Below, piece after piece: positions 8,986-17,852 of a stretch of 64,000 bases of DNA (position 1 is the first letter of the stretch; each line of letters begins with the position of its first letter). A program made the translations under genes and the position numbers. Origin of the DNA: Butyrivibrio hungatei NK4A153 (GTDB lineage: Bacteria; Bacillota; Clostridia; Lachnospirales; Lachnospiraceae). The notes under the pieces were generated by a model. That model worked only from the letters and a program-made list of their open reading frames with translations, was not told where the DNA came from and searched no databases. Location of the stretch: the NCBI RefSeq assembly GCF_000424465.1, contig NZ_KE384195.1:62001-126000 (forward strand). Direction: 5' to 3'.

Positions 8986-10766
8986 ATTCCCTGCGTCTGT
9001 ATTTCGTAGATTTTTTTGTACATTCCATCCTGCCTGATAAGGCTGTCATGATCTCCCATCTGAACAAGATTGCCTTTATCAAGCACGATTATCTTATCGG
9101 CGTGCATAAGTGTTGTTATTCTGTGAGAAATAATTATAACCGTGGAATCCCCTGAGTTTTCGAACAGCGCTTTTCTTATCTTGATGTCAGTCTCCGTATC
9201 AACCGCTGACAGCGAATCGTCAAACACCATGATCGGAGGCTTTGACAGAAGCATCTGTGCTATCGCCGTTCTCTGTTTCTGGCCACCGGAAAGGGTGACG
9301 CCACGCTCTCCCACATAGGTGTCATATCCCTTGTTAAAAGAAAGAATCGTATCATCAAGCGCCGCTATCCTAGCAGCTTCCCTTATCTCCTTCATATCCG
9401 GATCCTTCTTGGTTATTCCAATGTTTTCGGAAAGAGTTCCGGAGAAAAGAAAAGGTTCCTGAAGCACAAGTCCTATGTTCTTCCTTAAATACTTCGCTTT
9501 GATATCGGCTATATTCATATCTCCTATATAAATACTTCCGTTTTCTTCAGGCAGCTTGTAAAGCCTGTCCAAAAGATACATAAGAGTTGATTTTCCCGAG
9601 CCGGTTCCGCCCAGAATTCCGACTGTTGTTCCTGCCTTTATTGTAAAACTTACGTTATTTACAACTTCATCCGAACCGTTCTCATATCTGTATGAAACAT
9701 TCTCGAATCTGATATCTCCGCGCATATCGGGCTCAGTCGCATTTTCGCTGTCTTTCTCAGCTTCAGAGTTTATGATGTAACCGATACGGTCTATGGCAAC
9801 TCTCGCCTTACTCATCTCGGAAATTATCCTTCCCAGAGCCCTTACGGGCCAGGTAAGCATCGCATTATAAGCGACAAAAGCAATATATTCGCCGACAGTA
9901 ATATAGCTTCTTACGCAGAATACTGCGCCGAAAATCGTAATCATCATGACCTGAAGTCCGGAAATAAGGTCATTTGAAGCCCAGAATGCCGCCAAAATAT
10001 TTATAAGCTTTATCCAGAGATTGGTGTAATCATGATTTCTTTTTTCAAAGCGGTCTCTTTCGTACTTCTCTCTCCCAAAAGCCCTTACGACTCTGACACC
10101 CGTAAGATTCTCCTGTGCGGTAGCCGAAAGCCTTCCCTCTTCGGCGTCAGCCTTCTCGAAACCTGCTCTTATTTTGTTGTGAAAATAGCATGAATACAAA
10201 ACTATGACAGGAATAAACGTCGCAGAAATAAGTGTCATGGTCTTATTTATGCCTAGCATGAAATAAACCGCGACCACTATCCTGATTATTATCCTTACCA
10301 GAGAATGAAGCTGCTCCGAAATAAACATCTTTACCGTGTCCACATCAGAAGTGCAGCGCTGAATGATATCACCTGTGTGATTCTCGCTGTGCCATGAAAA
10401 AGGCAGCTCCATAATATGTTCAAAAAGCTTGTCTCTCATTCTGCGAACGAATTTCTCCGCGGCGTAGGAGTTTATGAGTTTCATCAGATACCTGCAGATT
10501 GCTGCGGCAACCGCTATAGCCGCAACCACAGCCGCGACATATATAAGATGTTCACGCAGAAACTCTCTTCCTCCGACCTTTTCGACCAGTGTTTCCATTA
10601 ATAACGGAACACTGCCCTTTTCCAAGGCAGTGTCCGCAATACAATAATCAACAGTATATTGAATTATCTTAGGGCCCAAAAAGTCCAAAACAGTCACAAT
10701 GACTGAAAAGAATATACTTACAAAATAGAGAAACAAGCATCCCTCAAGAAAATAAAAAATAATCAT
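8982..10766 (-). CDS. ABC exporter half-transporter (degenerate-site subunit)
   Basis: The 594-residue protein is the partner of the following gene. Walker A is GGTGSGKST and the signature is a canonical LSGGQKQ, but Walker B reads IMVFDDSLS, with Asp where the catalytic Glu should be. The pair therefore has one active composite site and one degenerate site, as is known for heterodimeric type IV exporters. The ATG lies directly after the stop of the SPFH gene. The first membrane helix begins almost at the start, with a short N-terminal tail. Confidence 0.93.
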   Translation of the reverse strand: MIIFYFLEGCLFLYFVSIFFSVIVTVLDFLGPKIIQYTVDYCIADTALEKGSVPLLMETLVEKVGGREFLREHLIYVAAVVAAIAVAAAICRYLMKLINSYAAEKFVRRMRDKLFEHIMELPFSWHSENHTGDIIQRCTSDVDTVKMFISEQLHSLVRIIIRIVVAVYFMLGINKTMTLISATFIPVIVLYSCYFHNKIRAGFEKADAEEGRLSATAQENLTGVRVVRAFGREKYERDRFEKRNHDYTNLWIKLINILAAFWASNDLISGLQVMMITIFGAVFCVRSYITVGEYIAFVAYNAMLTWPVRALGRIISEMSKARVAIDRIGYIINSEAEKDSENATEPDMRGDIRFENVSYRYENGSDEVVNNVSFTIKAGTTVGILGGTGSGKSTLMYLLDRLYKLPEENGSIYIGDMNIADIKAKYLRKNIGLVLQEPFLFSGTLSENIGITKKDPDMKEIREAARIAALDDTILSFNKGYDTYVGERGVTLSGGQKQRTAIAQMLLSKPPIMVFDDSLSAVDTETDIKIRKALFENSGDSTVIIISHRITTLMHADKIIVLDKGNLVQMGDHDSLIRQDGMYKKIYEIQTQGI

Positions 10767-10767
10767 A

Positions 10768-11682
10768 TTATCCTTTTACAATTTCTTTTAATGATCCCGC
10801 AAGTCCGGCTACACTCTGAATACTTGAAGGAACGATTATCTTAGTTGCCTGTCCGTCAGCAGCCTTCTCAAATGCCTCAAGGCTCTTAAGTGTAAGAACA
10901 GACTCATCTGCTCCGGCTTCCTTGAGCATCTTGATACCCTCTGCATTAGCCTGCTGGATATTCTTGATAGCCTCAGCCTGACCTTCAGCCTCACGGATTC
11001 TCTTTTCTCTCTCAGCTTCAGCTCTGAGGATTGTAGCCTGCTTATCAGCTTCGGCCTGAAGAATCTTACTCTGCTTCTCACCTTCTGCAACAGTGATCTG
11101 TGACTGCTTCTCACCTTCTGCAAAAAGGATCTTCTCTCTCTTTTCACGCTCAGCCTTCATCTGCTTCTCCATTGCGTCACGGATCTGCTCGGGAGGATTG
11201 ATGTTCTTAAGCTCAACTCTTGTGATCTTGATTCCCCAAGGATCTGTCGCGATATCAAGCGCATCCTGCATCTGTGCGTTGATCTGGTCTCTTGATGTAA
11301 GTGTCTCATCAAGTGTAAGTGAACCGATAACGTTACGAAGTGTTGTTGCAGTAAGGTTCTCGATAGCTCCGATAGGATTTCTTACACCGTATGCAAAAGC
11401 CATAGGGTCTGAAATTCTGAAGAATACGATTGAATCAATCTGCATTGTTACGTTATCCTGAGTGATAACAGGCTGAGGCGGGAAATCACAATACTGTTCC
11501 TTTAAGTCAACCTGTCTTGCCACTCTGTCTATAAACGGAACCTTAATGTGAAGACCTACATCCCAAGTCTCCTTGTAAGCTCCGAGTCTCTCAACTATGA
11601 ATGAATGTGCCTGAGGCACGATCCTGATATTTGCCGCAAGCAAAATTATCACAAGAACGATTACAATAGATACCACTGCCAT
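10768..11682 (-). CDS. SPFH/Band 7 (stomatin-like) membrane protein
   Basis: One N-terminal membrane helix is followed by the SPFH (prohibitin/stomatin) domain, with the QAHSFIVERLGAYKETWDVGLH segment typical of the QmcA/stomatin-like branch. A long charged coiled coil (about residues 165-250, many Ala, Glu, Lys and Gln) and a short C-terminal tail complete the 304 residues. Such proteins build oligomeric scaffolds in membrane microdomains. It follows an NfeD gene by 22 bp, the classic NfeD-stomatin pairing, and precedes an ABC exporter. A role in organising the exporter or membrane-stress protection is inferred only from this context. Confidence 0.93.
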   Translation of the reverse strand: MAVVSIVIVLVIILLAANIRIVPQAHSFIVERLGAYKETWDVGLHIKVPFIDRVARQVDLKEQYCDFPPQPVITQDNVTMQIDSIVFFRISDPMAFAYGVRNPIGAIENLTATTLRNVIGSLTLDETLTSRDQINAQMQDALDIATDPWGIKITRVELKNINPPEQIRDAMEKQMKAEREKREKILFAEGEKQSQITVAEGEKQSKILQAEADKQATILRAEAEREKRIREAEGQAEAIKNIQQANAEGIKMLKEAGADESVLTLKSLEAFEKAADGQATKIIVPSSIQSVAGLAGSLKEIVKG

Positions 11683-11704
11683 AATTATGTCCTCTCCTTA
11701 TTTT

Positions 11705-12154
11705 TTAATCAGTTACTTTTTTTACCATCAGCTTATTTCCGACGATCTTCTCAACGACAACTTCCTCTCCTTCGGAAATAACAGTGTCGTCATCAACCGA
11801 CCTTGCAAGCCATATTGAGCCCTCAAGCTCAACCTTACCGCTCTCATTCATATTATCGATCCTGGTCTTTACGATCAGTTTCTTTCCGATAACCGAATCA
11901 ATATTGGTCTTGGTCAGCTTGTTATTAAAATGCTTGGTTGCAAGAGGTCTTACCGCCGCAATGCATATGACTGAAACAAGCACAAAAACAGCAATCTGAA
12001 CCGGAATACCTGCCCCCACGAGCGCAAGTATCATCGCTACAAAACTGCCTGCCGCGAACCAAATTGTCACAAGTCCTACGGTTGCAAGTTCAATTAATGC
12101 AAAAACAACAGTGATTATCAGCCAATAACCGGCCGGTGTAGAAATAAAATCCAT
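11705..12154 (-). CDS. NfeD-like membrane protein
   Basis: This 149-residue protein has about three N-terminal membrane segments, with a Gly/Ala-rich region, and a soluble C-terminal OB-fold-like domain (from about residue 85: IGKKLIVKTRID, then GEEVVVEKIVGNKLMVKK). This is the short form of NfeD, which lacks the ClpP-like protease domain. NfeD and SPFH proteins are known partners. GGAGG in the leader fits the ATG at 12154. It is the first gene of a five-gene leftward operon. Confidence 0.9.
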   Translation of the reverse strand: MDFISTPAGYWLIITVVFALIELATVGLVTIWFAAGSFVAMILALVGAGIPVQIAVFVLVSVICIAAVRPLATKHFNNKLTKTNIDSVIGKKLIVKTRIDNMNESGKVELEGSIWLARSVDDDTVISEGEEVVVEKIVGNKLMVKKVTD

Positions 12155-12242
12155 AGATGCCCCCTTCCTCCCTAGTATTACTCGTATTATACAGTTTTTT
12201 AGGCAAAAAAGCTATTTATATATTAACCATTATATGTCTTAA

Positions 12243-12271
12243 TTGGTTTATTGATTTTTTATCGCTATATC
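12243..12271 (+). promoter_or_regulatory. Promoter of the first GGDEF gene
   Basis: TTGGTT (12243-12248) and TATATC (12266-12271) are spaced by 17 bp on the plus strand, about 60 bp before the start codon. The divergent NfeD operon starts about 90 bp to the left. Confidence 0.55.
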
Positions 12272-12328
12272 ATTTGATTATTATTTAAATCGCGGTTATC
12301 ATATATAGAGAGGAAAGGACATTTGCAT

Positions 12329-13792
12329 ATGAATCGTGATCTTTATTCCAAGCTTAAAGTGGCAGTAAATTCTATACCTCTTTCTGCAACCGTTTTATCG
12401 ATAAAAAGAGACGAACACGGTAACTGTGCCGAACTGCGCTATTTTGTCATAAATGATTCATTCACCAATGACTGTCTTGCTATTTTTTTTCAGGACGAAG
12501 TATCCAACAACAAAGATCTTGATGAAAAGAAAAAAGAAGTCGAATCCAAGGTAGAAGGCGCTCTTTACACAATAAACGTGCAAAAAGAGCCCAAATTCGA
12601 GGATGCCTGCTATAAATCTGCCTGGAAAAAAGAACCTCTCCATACTTATGTAGATACAACCAAAATGTACGGCTACTGGACCGAAGACTTCTTCCTCCCT
12701 GTCGCTGTAAGCGATGACGAAAAAGATCCGGATGTTGCTTATTGCCTTTTTATATACACCCTCAACAAAGAGATGGATGTAAATAAGTTTTCCGCAGTAT
12801 CTCCCGATATTGCTTCTTTTATCATTAAAGCCTGTCTCGAGCTCCAAAGTGAAAATGATTTCTATTCCAGTATGCAGCTTGTTACGGATTACATCAGAGA
12901 GTATACAGGTGCCTATGGTGCGAGCGTAATGTCATACCAGAGTGACCTTAAAAAATACGAAGTTATCAGCGGCTCCACGATGGATAATGTAAGTATAAAA
13001 GAAATCTTCTCTCATATTCCTTTCTCTACGGTTGCCAGCTGGGAAATGCTGCTTAAGCACACAAATGCGATAATCATAAAAAACGAAGACGATCTAAACT
13101 ACTATGAGACACAAGCACCTGCGTGGGTAAAAACACTAAGGGCCAGTAATGTGTTCAATCTTTGTCTCGTACCTTTTTTGCGCCAAAACTCCATTATTGG
13201 TTATTTGTATATTTCTAACTTTGATGCCCGTATAATGACAAAAGCCAAAGAAATGCTCGAGCTCTTATCATTCTTTTTATCAGCCGAGGTTGCAAACCAT
13301 CTGTTCCTTGAAAGACTCGAATACCTTAGCAATATAGATATTCTTACGGGTGTAAAGAACAGAAACTGCATGAATGCCGATGTTGAAGAATTTTCGATCA
13401 AATTCAAATTTAATCCAATGCCGTTCTCTGTTGCTTTTTGCGATATCAACGGTCTTAAGATAGTAAACGACAATCAGGGACACGATGCCGGTGATAAGCT
13501 TATTGCCGCCGCAGCCGATATCCTTAAGGACATCTTTAAAGATGATAATATCTACAGGGCAGGTGGCGACGAGTTTTCTATTATCTCTACGCACAGTACC
13601 GAGCGCGAATTTGAGGAAAAGATAAAGAAACTACGCGAGCTCACCAGCGATCCCAACAAACTGTGCTTTGCAGTAGGATACTATCACGATGGCGGTTCAG
13701 GCCCTTTAGAGCTTGCAATGAGATACGCAGACGAGCGAATGTATCAGGACAAAAACGAATTCTATAAAAGACATCCCGACATGAGACGCTGA
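12329..13792 (+). CDS. Diguanylate cyclase, GAF-like plus GGDEF
   Basis: AGGAAAGGA lies nine bases before the ATG at 12329, preferred over an in-frame TTG six bases earlier; the product has 487 residues. Residues from about 1 to 150 have no recognised domain, about 160-310 resemble a GAF-like sensor domain, and the C-terminus is a GGDEF domain. The catalytic loop reads AGGDEF (about residues 412-416), and the metal and substrate residues DINGLKIVND and GHDAGD are intact, so it should make c-di-GMP. No RxxD inhibitory site is seen before the loop. No membrane segment is visible. A truncated paralogue follows. Confidence 0.9.
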   Translation: MNRDLYSKLKVAVNSIPLSATVLSIKRDEHGNCAELRYFVINDSFTNDCLAIFFQDEVSNNKDLDEKKKEVESKVEGALYTINVQKEPKFEDACYKSAWKKEPLHTYVDTTKMYGYWTEDFFLPVAVSDDEKDPDVAYCLFIYTLNKEMDVNKFSAVSPDIASFIIKACLELQSENDFYSSMQLVTDYIREYTGAYGASVMSYQSDLKKYEVISGSTMDNVSIKEIFSHIPFSTVASWEMLLKHTNAIIIKNEDDLNYYETQAPAWVKTLRASNVFNLCLVPFLRQNSIIGYLYISNFDARIMTKAKEMLELLSFFLSAEVANHLFLERLEYLSNIDILTGVKNRNCMNADVEEFSIKFKFNPMPFSVAFCDINGLKIVNDNQGHDAGDKLIAAAADILKDIFKDDNIYRAGGDEFSIISTHSTEREFEEKIKKLRELTSDPNKLCFAVGYYHDGGSGPLELAMRYADERMYQDKNEFYKRHPDMRR

Positions 13793-13993
13793 ACATTTTG
13801 ATACGCATTTGATAAATCCCTCCTAAAAGCCCGATATATATGCAATTCCTTAATTTTTTATTTATTATTTTTCACACTTTATTGTTTGATTATTCATCGT
13901 TTTAAGGATAATATATATAAGGAATATTGATTTAATCTGCACTTCCTTATAAGCTCCGCAGGGACGCGGCAGAAAGCATTTTGGAGGTATACA

Positions 13994-15034
13994 ATGTCAC
14001 TCGACACATTATTTGATCATTTTGAAGAAAAAGAATTACCGGCCGATATCTCGGCATTCATAATAAAGACTTGTCTTCACATGCGCAAAGGCGAAGATTT
14101 TCGCTCAAGCATGAATAACGTTGCAAAAGATCTCAGAGAATTCACCAATTCCTATGCTTCATGCATCATGACTATTTCAAGAGACCTTTACAGATTTGAC
14201 GTTATTGGCGAAAGTGTGAGAAACAATGAGATTGTCCTTCAGAATGTTTTTGACAAAATTCCCTATGAAATAGTTGAATCCTGGGAAGAAATGATCCTGG
14301 AAAACGATTCTATCATAATAAAAAACAGCGACGACATGGAATATTATGCAAAGCGCTCTCCGAAATGGGTAGAAACCCTTAAAGAAAACGGAGTTGAATC
14401 GCTATGCCTTGTTCCTTTCATTCATCAGAATACAATAATCGGCTATATGTATCTCACAAACTTTGATACATCGATCATCGACACTATAAAAGAGGCTATA
14501 ACTCTTATGTCTATATTCGTTTCATCAGAAGCAGCCCACCATCTCCTTATAGAGAGATTAAGAAGCCTTAGCCTTATTGATTCAAGAACAGGCGTATATA
14601 ACAGAACAGCCATGAATAATATGGTCGATGAGCTGTCAGCACAGTTAAAGCTTGCTCCTGCTCCGTTCAGCGTTGCATTCTGCTATCTCAACACACTTAA
14701 GACCGTCAATGAGAAAAAGGGTCATGATGTAGGAAATGCTCTTCTTAAAGAGGCCGGAAAAGTTCTAAAAGAGGTATTCCAGAACGATTATATCTACCGC
14801 TCATCAGGTGACGAGTTTGCGATCATATCAACAACCTGTACCGAAGATGAATTTGAGGAAAAAATTGAGAACTTAAAAGATCTTGCAAGCGATCCCGAGT
14901 GGCTCTATTTCACAGTCGGATACTACACAGACAACACAGACGGCGCTTTGCACAGTGCTATGAAATACGCAAACAAGTACGAACAGGAATTCAACGAAGA
15001 ATTCTATTATAACTATCCCGATATGATCAAATAA
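13994..15034 (+). CDS. Degenerate GGDEF-domain paralogue, probably catalytically impaired
   Basis: The 346-residue protein aligns over its whole length with the C-terminal two thirds of the preceding gene product, so the pair arose by duplication with loss of the first 150 residues. TTTGGAGG precedes the ATG. The GGDEF loop is SGDEF (271-275), the first metal-binding Asp is Tyr231, NDNQGH is changed to NEKKGH, and GHDAGD has become GHDVGN. The loop change alone might be tolerated, but loss of the metal Asp makes synthesis of c-di-GMP unlikely. It may act as a GTP or c-di-GMP effector or pair with the upstream cyclase. Confidence 0.85.
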   Translation: MSLDTLFDHFEEKELPADISAFIIKTCLHMRKGEDFRSSMNNVAKDLREFTNSYASCIMTISRDLYRFDVIGESVRNNEIVLQNVFDKIPYEIVESWEEMILENDSIIIKNSDDMEYYAKRSPKWVETLKENGVESLCLVPFIHQNTIIGYMYLTNFDTSIIDTIKEAITLMSIFVSSEAAHHLLIERLRSLSLIDSRTGVYNRTAMNNMVDELSAQLKLAPAPFSVAFCYLNTLKTVNEKKGHDVGNALLKEAGKVLKEVFQNDYIYRSSGDEFAIISTTCTEDEFEEKIENLKDLASDPEWLYFTVGYYTDNTDGALHSAMKYANKYEQEFNEEFYYNYPDMIK

Positions 15035-15049
15035 TCATTATAAAAATCA

Positions 15050-15082
15050 CGCCTGCAAAATCAACGTTTTGCAGGCGTTTCT
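15050..15082 (+). terminator. Terminator after the GGDEF pair
   Basis: An 11-bp perfect stem (15050-15060 with 15067-15077) and a short loop are followed by T-rich sequence 15 bp past the stop codon. Confidence 0.8.
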
Positions 15083-15109
15083 TATTTTGTAAAAACTACT
15101 CTCCAACGA

Positions 15110-15682
15110 TCAGTTTTCAGCGATCATCTTAGAGTCTTTTCTGTCTTCTTTAATAAATTCATATACCGCTCTTGCTTCAAAATACACCAAAGCTCCGATA
15201 AACACTCCTATTGTATTAAGTAGCACATCGTCGATATCGGTGCGTCTTTGATATAAAGGCAGCTGGGATATCTCAATAAAAAGCGTACAACATAATCCAA
15301 TCAAAGTAACTTTTATTATATTATTTAGATTCTTAAAGCAGAAAGGCAACACAATCCCCACAGGTACAAACATCGCAATATTTCCCAATATGTTTATCTT
15401 ATAACCTGCATATTTCTGCTCCAGAAAAAGAAACATCTTGAAATTGCATTTAAACGGATATGCCTTATGAATGTCAAAAATAACAGGAGTTATATGACCG
15501 TTTTCAAGCTGAAACGGAAAATATACATATCTTGCAATAACAACGATACAGGCATATACAGTCAAAAGTTTCAATTCATTTTTTATATTAACACTTTTAT
15601 TAACTCTGGCACATATTAATCTTGCAACGATCCAGCATATAGTAATAAAAGCAAACATCCCCATGTAAGTAATCTGAATCAT
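15110..15682 (-). CDS. VanZ family membrane protein
   Basis: An AAAGGAAAG site fits the ATG at 15682 better than the in-frame codon at 15739, giving 190 residues. There are five predicted membrane segments. The VanZ hallmark is present: an NILGNIAMFVPVG segment and the QRRTDIDDVLLNTIGVFIG signature. VanZ-like proteins are small membrane proteins, one member of which gives low-level teicoplanin resistance; the biochemical role of most is unknown. It is visibly richer in A+T than its neighbours. It stands alone between convergent terminators. Confidence 0.9.
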   Translation of the reverse strand: MIQITYMGMFAFITICWIVARLICARVNKSVNIKNELKLLTVYACIVVIARYVYFPFQLENGHITPVIFDIHKAYPFKCNFKMFLFLEQKYAGYKINILGNIAMFVPVGIVLPFCFKNLNNIIKVTLIGLCCTLFIEISQLPLYQRRTDIDDVLLNTIGVFIGALVYFEARAVYEFIKEDRKDSKMIAEN

Positions 15683-15785
15683 ATAAAACTTTCCTTTCAA
15701 GCCATTAAAAGAGCCTATGACATGCGAAAATAATAACACTGAAGCGCCGCAAAGTCAAAAAAAGACTGGGTTTCGCAAAGAAAAA

Positions 15786-15931
15786 GTCGGTTCTGTGTGA
15801 AACAGAACCGACCTTGTTATTTACTAATAAAATTAGCTATCAAGCTAAATAAGGAAGTTCAATTTCGCGTAAACGCGAAATCGAACGACCTTACTCACTA
15901 AGCTCGAAAAAACCTCGCTAAGTGATTAAGG
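15786..15931. repeat. Cluster of four hairpins between VanZ and GGGtGRT genes
   Basis: Four successive inverted repeats fill this gap: 15786-15812 (11-bp arms), a small one near 15832-15847, 15857-15886 (13-bp arms around TAAA) and 15889-15931 (about 17-bp arms with one mismatch). The last directly follows the stop of the leftward GGGtGRT gene and is probably its terminator. No coding frame covers the stretch. Confidence 0.7.
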
Positions 15932-16951
15932 TCAGAATTTACCCGCTTTAGCAGCCTCTTCGATAGAAACGGCTGTAGAAACAGTCATACCAACCATCGG
16001 GTTGTTACCTGCGCCGATAAGACCCATCATCTCAACGTGAGCGGGAACTGATGAAGATCCTGCGAACTGAGCGTCTGAGTGCATACGTCCCATAGTATCT
16101 GTCATACCATAAGAAGCAGGACCTGCAGCCATGTTATCAGGGTGAAGTGTACGTCCTGTACCGCCGCCTGAAGCAACTGAGAAGTACTTCTTGCCGGCTT
16201 CTGTACGCTCTTTCTTATATGTTCCTGCAACAGGGTGCTGGAATCTTGTAGGATTTGTTGAGTTACCTGTGATAGATACGTCAACGTTCTCCTTCCACAT
16301 GATAGCAACACCTTCCTGTACGTCGTTAGCGCCGTAGCAGTTAACCTTTGCACGAGGTGAATTTGCATCCTTAGAATAGCACTTTCTGAATACTTCCTTT
16401 ACCTCGCCTGTGTAGTAATCGTACTGAGTCTCAACATATGTGAAACCGTTGATACGAGAAATGATCTGAGCTGCGTCTTTTCCAAGACCGTTAAGAATAA
16501 CTCTGAGAGGTTTCTGACGAACCTTGTTAGCCTTCTCAGCGATACCGATAGCACCCTCAGCAGCAGCAAATGACTCGTGGCCTGCAAGGAATGCGAAGCA
16601 CTCTGTATCCTCTTCAAGAAGCATCTTTCCAAGGTTACCGTGTCCAAGACCTACCTTACGGCGATCAGCAACTGATCCGGGAATACAGAAAGCCTGAAGA
16701 CCGATACCGATTGCAGCAGCAGCCTCAGAAGCCTTGCGGCATCCCTTCTTGATTGCGATAGCGGCACCTACTGTGTAAGCCCACTTAGCGTTCTCAAAGC
16801 AGATAGGCTGAATGCCTTCGATAAGGCTGTAAACATCGATACCTGCTGCCATTGTAATTTCTTTACACTCTTCTATTGAAGAAATCCCATACTCCTTAAG
16901 GCAAGCCAGGATCTGGGGCTCTCTTCTTTCATATGATTCAAATAAAGCCAT
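15932..16951 (-). CDS. GGGtGRT family protein
   Basis: The 339-residue protein contains the name-giving motif GGGTGRT (in SVASGGGTGRTLHPDN) and matches the GGGtGRT family. These proteins are widespread in anaerobic Firmicutes and have no established biochemistry. Other Gly-rich patches (VGLGHGNLGK, ILNGLGKDA, IGAGNNPMVGMT) suggest nucleotide or cofactor handling. No membrane segment or signal is seen. It lies 22 bp after a NifU-like gene, and this pairing is the usual genomic arrangement. A role in iron-sulfur or cofactor metabolism is inferred from the partner only. Confidence 0.9.
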   Translation of the reverse strand: MALFESYERREPQILACLKEYGISSIEECKEITMAAGIDVYSLIEGIQPICFENAKWAYTVGAAIAIKKGCRKASEAAAAIGIGLQAFCIPGSVADRRKVGLGHGNLGKMLLEEDTECFAFLAGHESFAAAEGAIGIAEKANKVRQKPLRVILNGLGKDAAQIISRINGFTYVETQYDYYTGEVKEVFRKCYSKDANSPRAKVNCYGANDVQEGVAIMWKENVDVSITGNSTNPTRFQHPVAGTYKKERTEAGKKYFSVASGGGTGRTLHPDNMAAGPASYGMTDTMGRMHSDAQFAGSSSVPAHVEMMGLIGAGNNPMVGMTVSTAVSIEEAAKAGKF

Positions 16952-16973
16952 TTTAAATTCCTCCTTACCTTAA

Positions 16974-17666
16974 TTACTCTTTTCTGGGATCAATGAATCT
17001 GGCTGCATCAGCAACACGTCCGTACTGACCCTTAGCCTTCTCCATTGCTGTGTTAGCGTCATCACCGGCCTTGATGAAGTCCATCATCTTGCCGAAGTTA
17101 ACATACTTGTATCCGATAATCTCGTCGTTCTCATCAAGAGCAACCTCTGTGATGTAACCGTCAGTAAGCTCAAGATAACGAGGTCCTTTGTCAAGTGTTC
17201 CGTAAGTTGTACCAACCATTGAACGTGTACCCTTACCAAGATCCTCAAGACCTGCACCGATCTGAAGTCCGTCCTCTGAAAATGCAGACTGAGTTCTTCC
17301 GTATACGATCTGAAGGAAGAGCTCTCTCATAGCAGTATTGATAGCATCACAAACAAGGTCTGTGTTAAGAGCTTCGAGAACTGTAAGTCCGGGAAGAATC
17401 TCAGATGCCATAGCTGCTGAATGTGTCATTCCTGAGCATCCGATTGTCTCTACGAGTGCCTCCTGAATGATACCTTCCTTAACGTTAAGTGAAAGCTTGC
17501 AGCAACCCTGCTGAGGTGCACACCAACCAATACCGTGTGTATAGCCGGAAATGTCCTTAATCTCTTTGGACTGAACCCACTTAGCCTCTTCAGGAATAGG
17601 CGCAGCACCATGATGTACCCCTTGTGTTACGGGACACATATTCTTTACCTCTGTTGAGTAAATCAT
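16974..17666 (-). CDS. NifU-like iron-sulfur cluster scaffold protein, partner of GGGtGRT
   Basis: AAAGGAGA seven bases upstream selects the ATG at 17666 over a codon at 17684, giving 232 residues. The protein resembles NifU/IscU N-terminal scaffold proteins. It has cysteines suited to cluster binding: one early (KNMCPVT), a cluster in WCAPQQGCC and one in TIGCSGMTH. It is longer than IscU and belongs to the branch found next to GGGtGRT genes. The pair forms a two-gene leftward operon. Cluster assembly or storage is the likely role, but target and sulfur donor are unknown here. Confidence 0.85.
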   Translation of the reverse strand: MIYSTEVKNMCPVTQGVHHGAAPIPEEAKWVQSKEIKDISGYTHGIGWCAPQQGCCKLSLNVKEGIIQEALVETIGCSGMTHSAAMASEILPGLTVLEALNTDLVCDAINTAMRELFLQIVYGRTQSAFSEDGLQIGAGLEDLGKGTRSMVGTTYGTLDKGPRYLELTDGYITEVALDENDEIIGYKYVNFGKMMDFIKAGDDANTAMEKAKGQYGRVADAARFIDPRKE

Positions 17667-17852
17667 GTGAAAATCTCCTTTCATATTGTAAAGTAATGAA
17701 CCATTACTTACTAACTACCTGTAATTTAGACTGACCATTAAAAATGTGCTTGCCGGGCACGGCCAGAGACGGCGAACAACAATCCGCCAAAACTTATTTT
17801 GGCATAAATTCATGTATATTTCAATGCCAATGTTATATTTTTAACGGAATAT

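Noticed and set aside
13930..13990. Riboswitch before the second GGDEF gene
   Set aside because: A short CCGC/GCGG hairpin is present but no conserved aptamer core was found.
15741..15812. Second c-di-GMP riboswitch (CGCAAAGTC string on the plus strand)
   Set aside because: The GGGCAAAC half and the 3' core are missing and no rightward gene follows.
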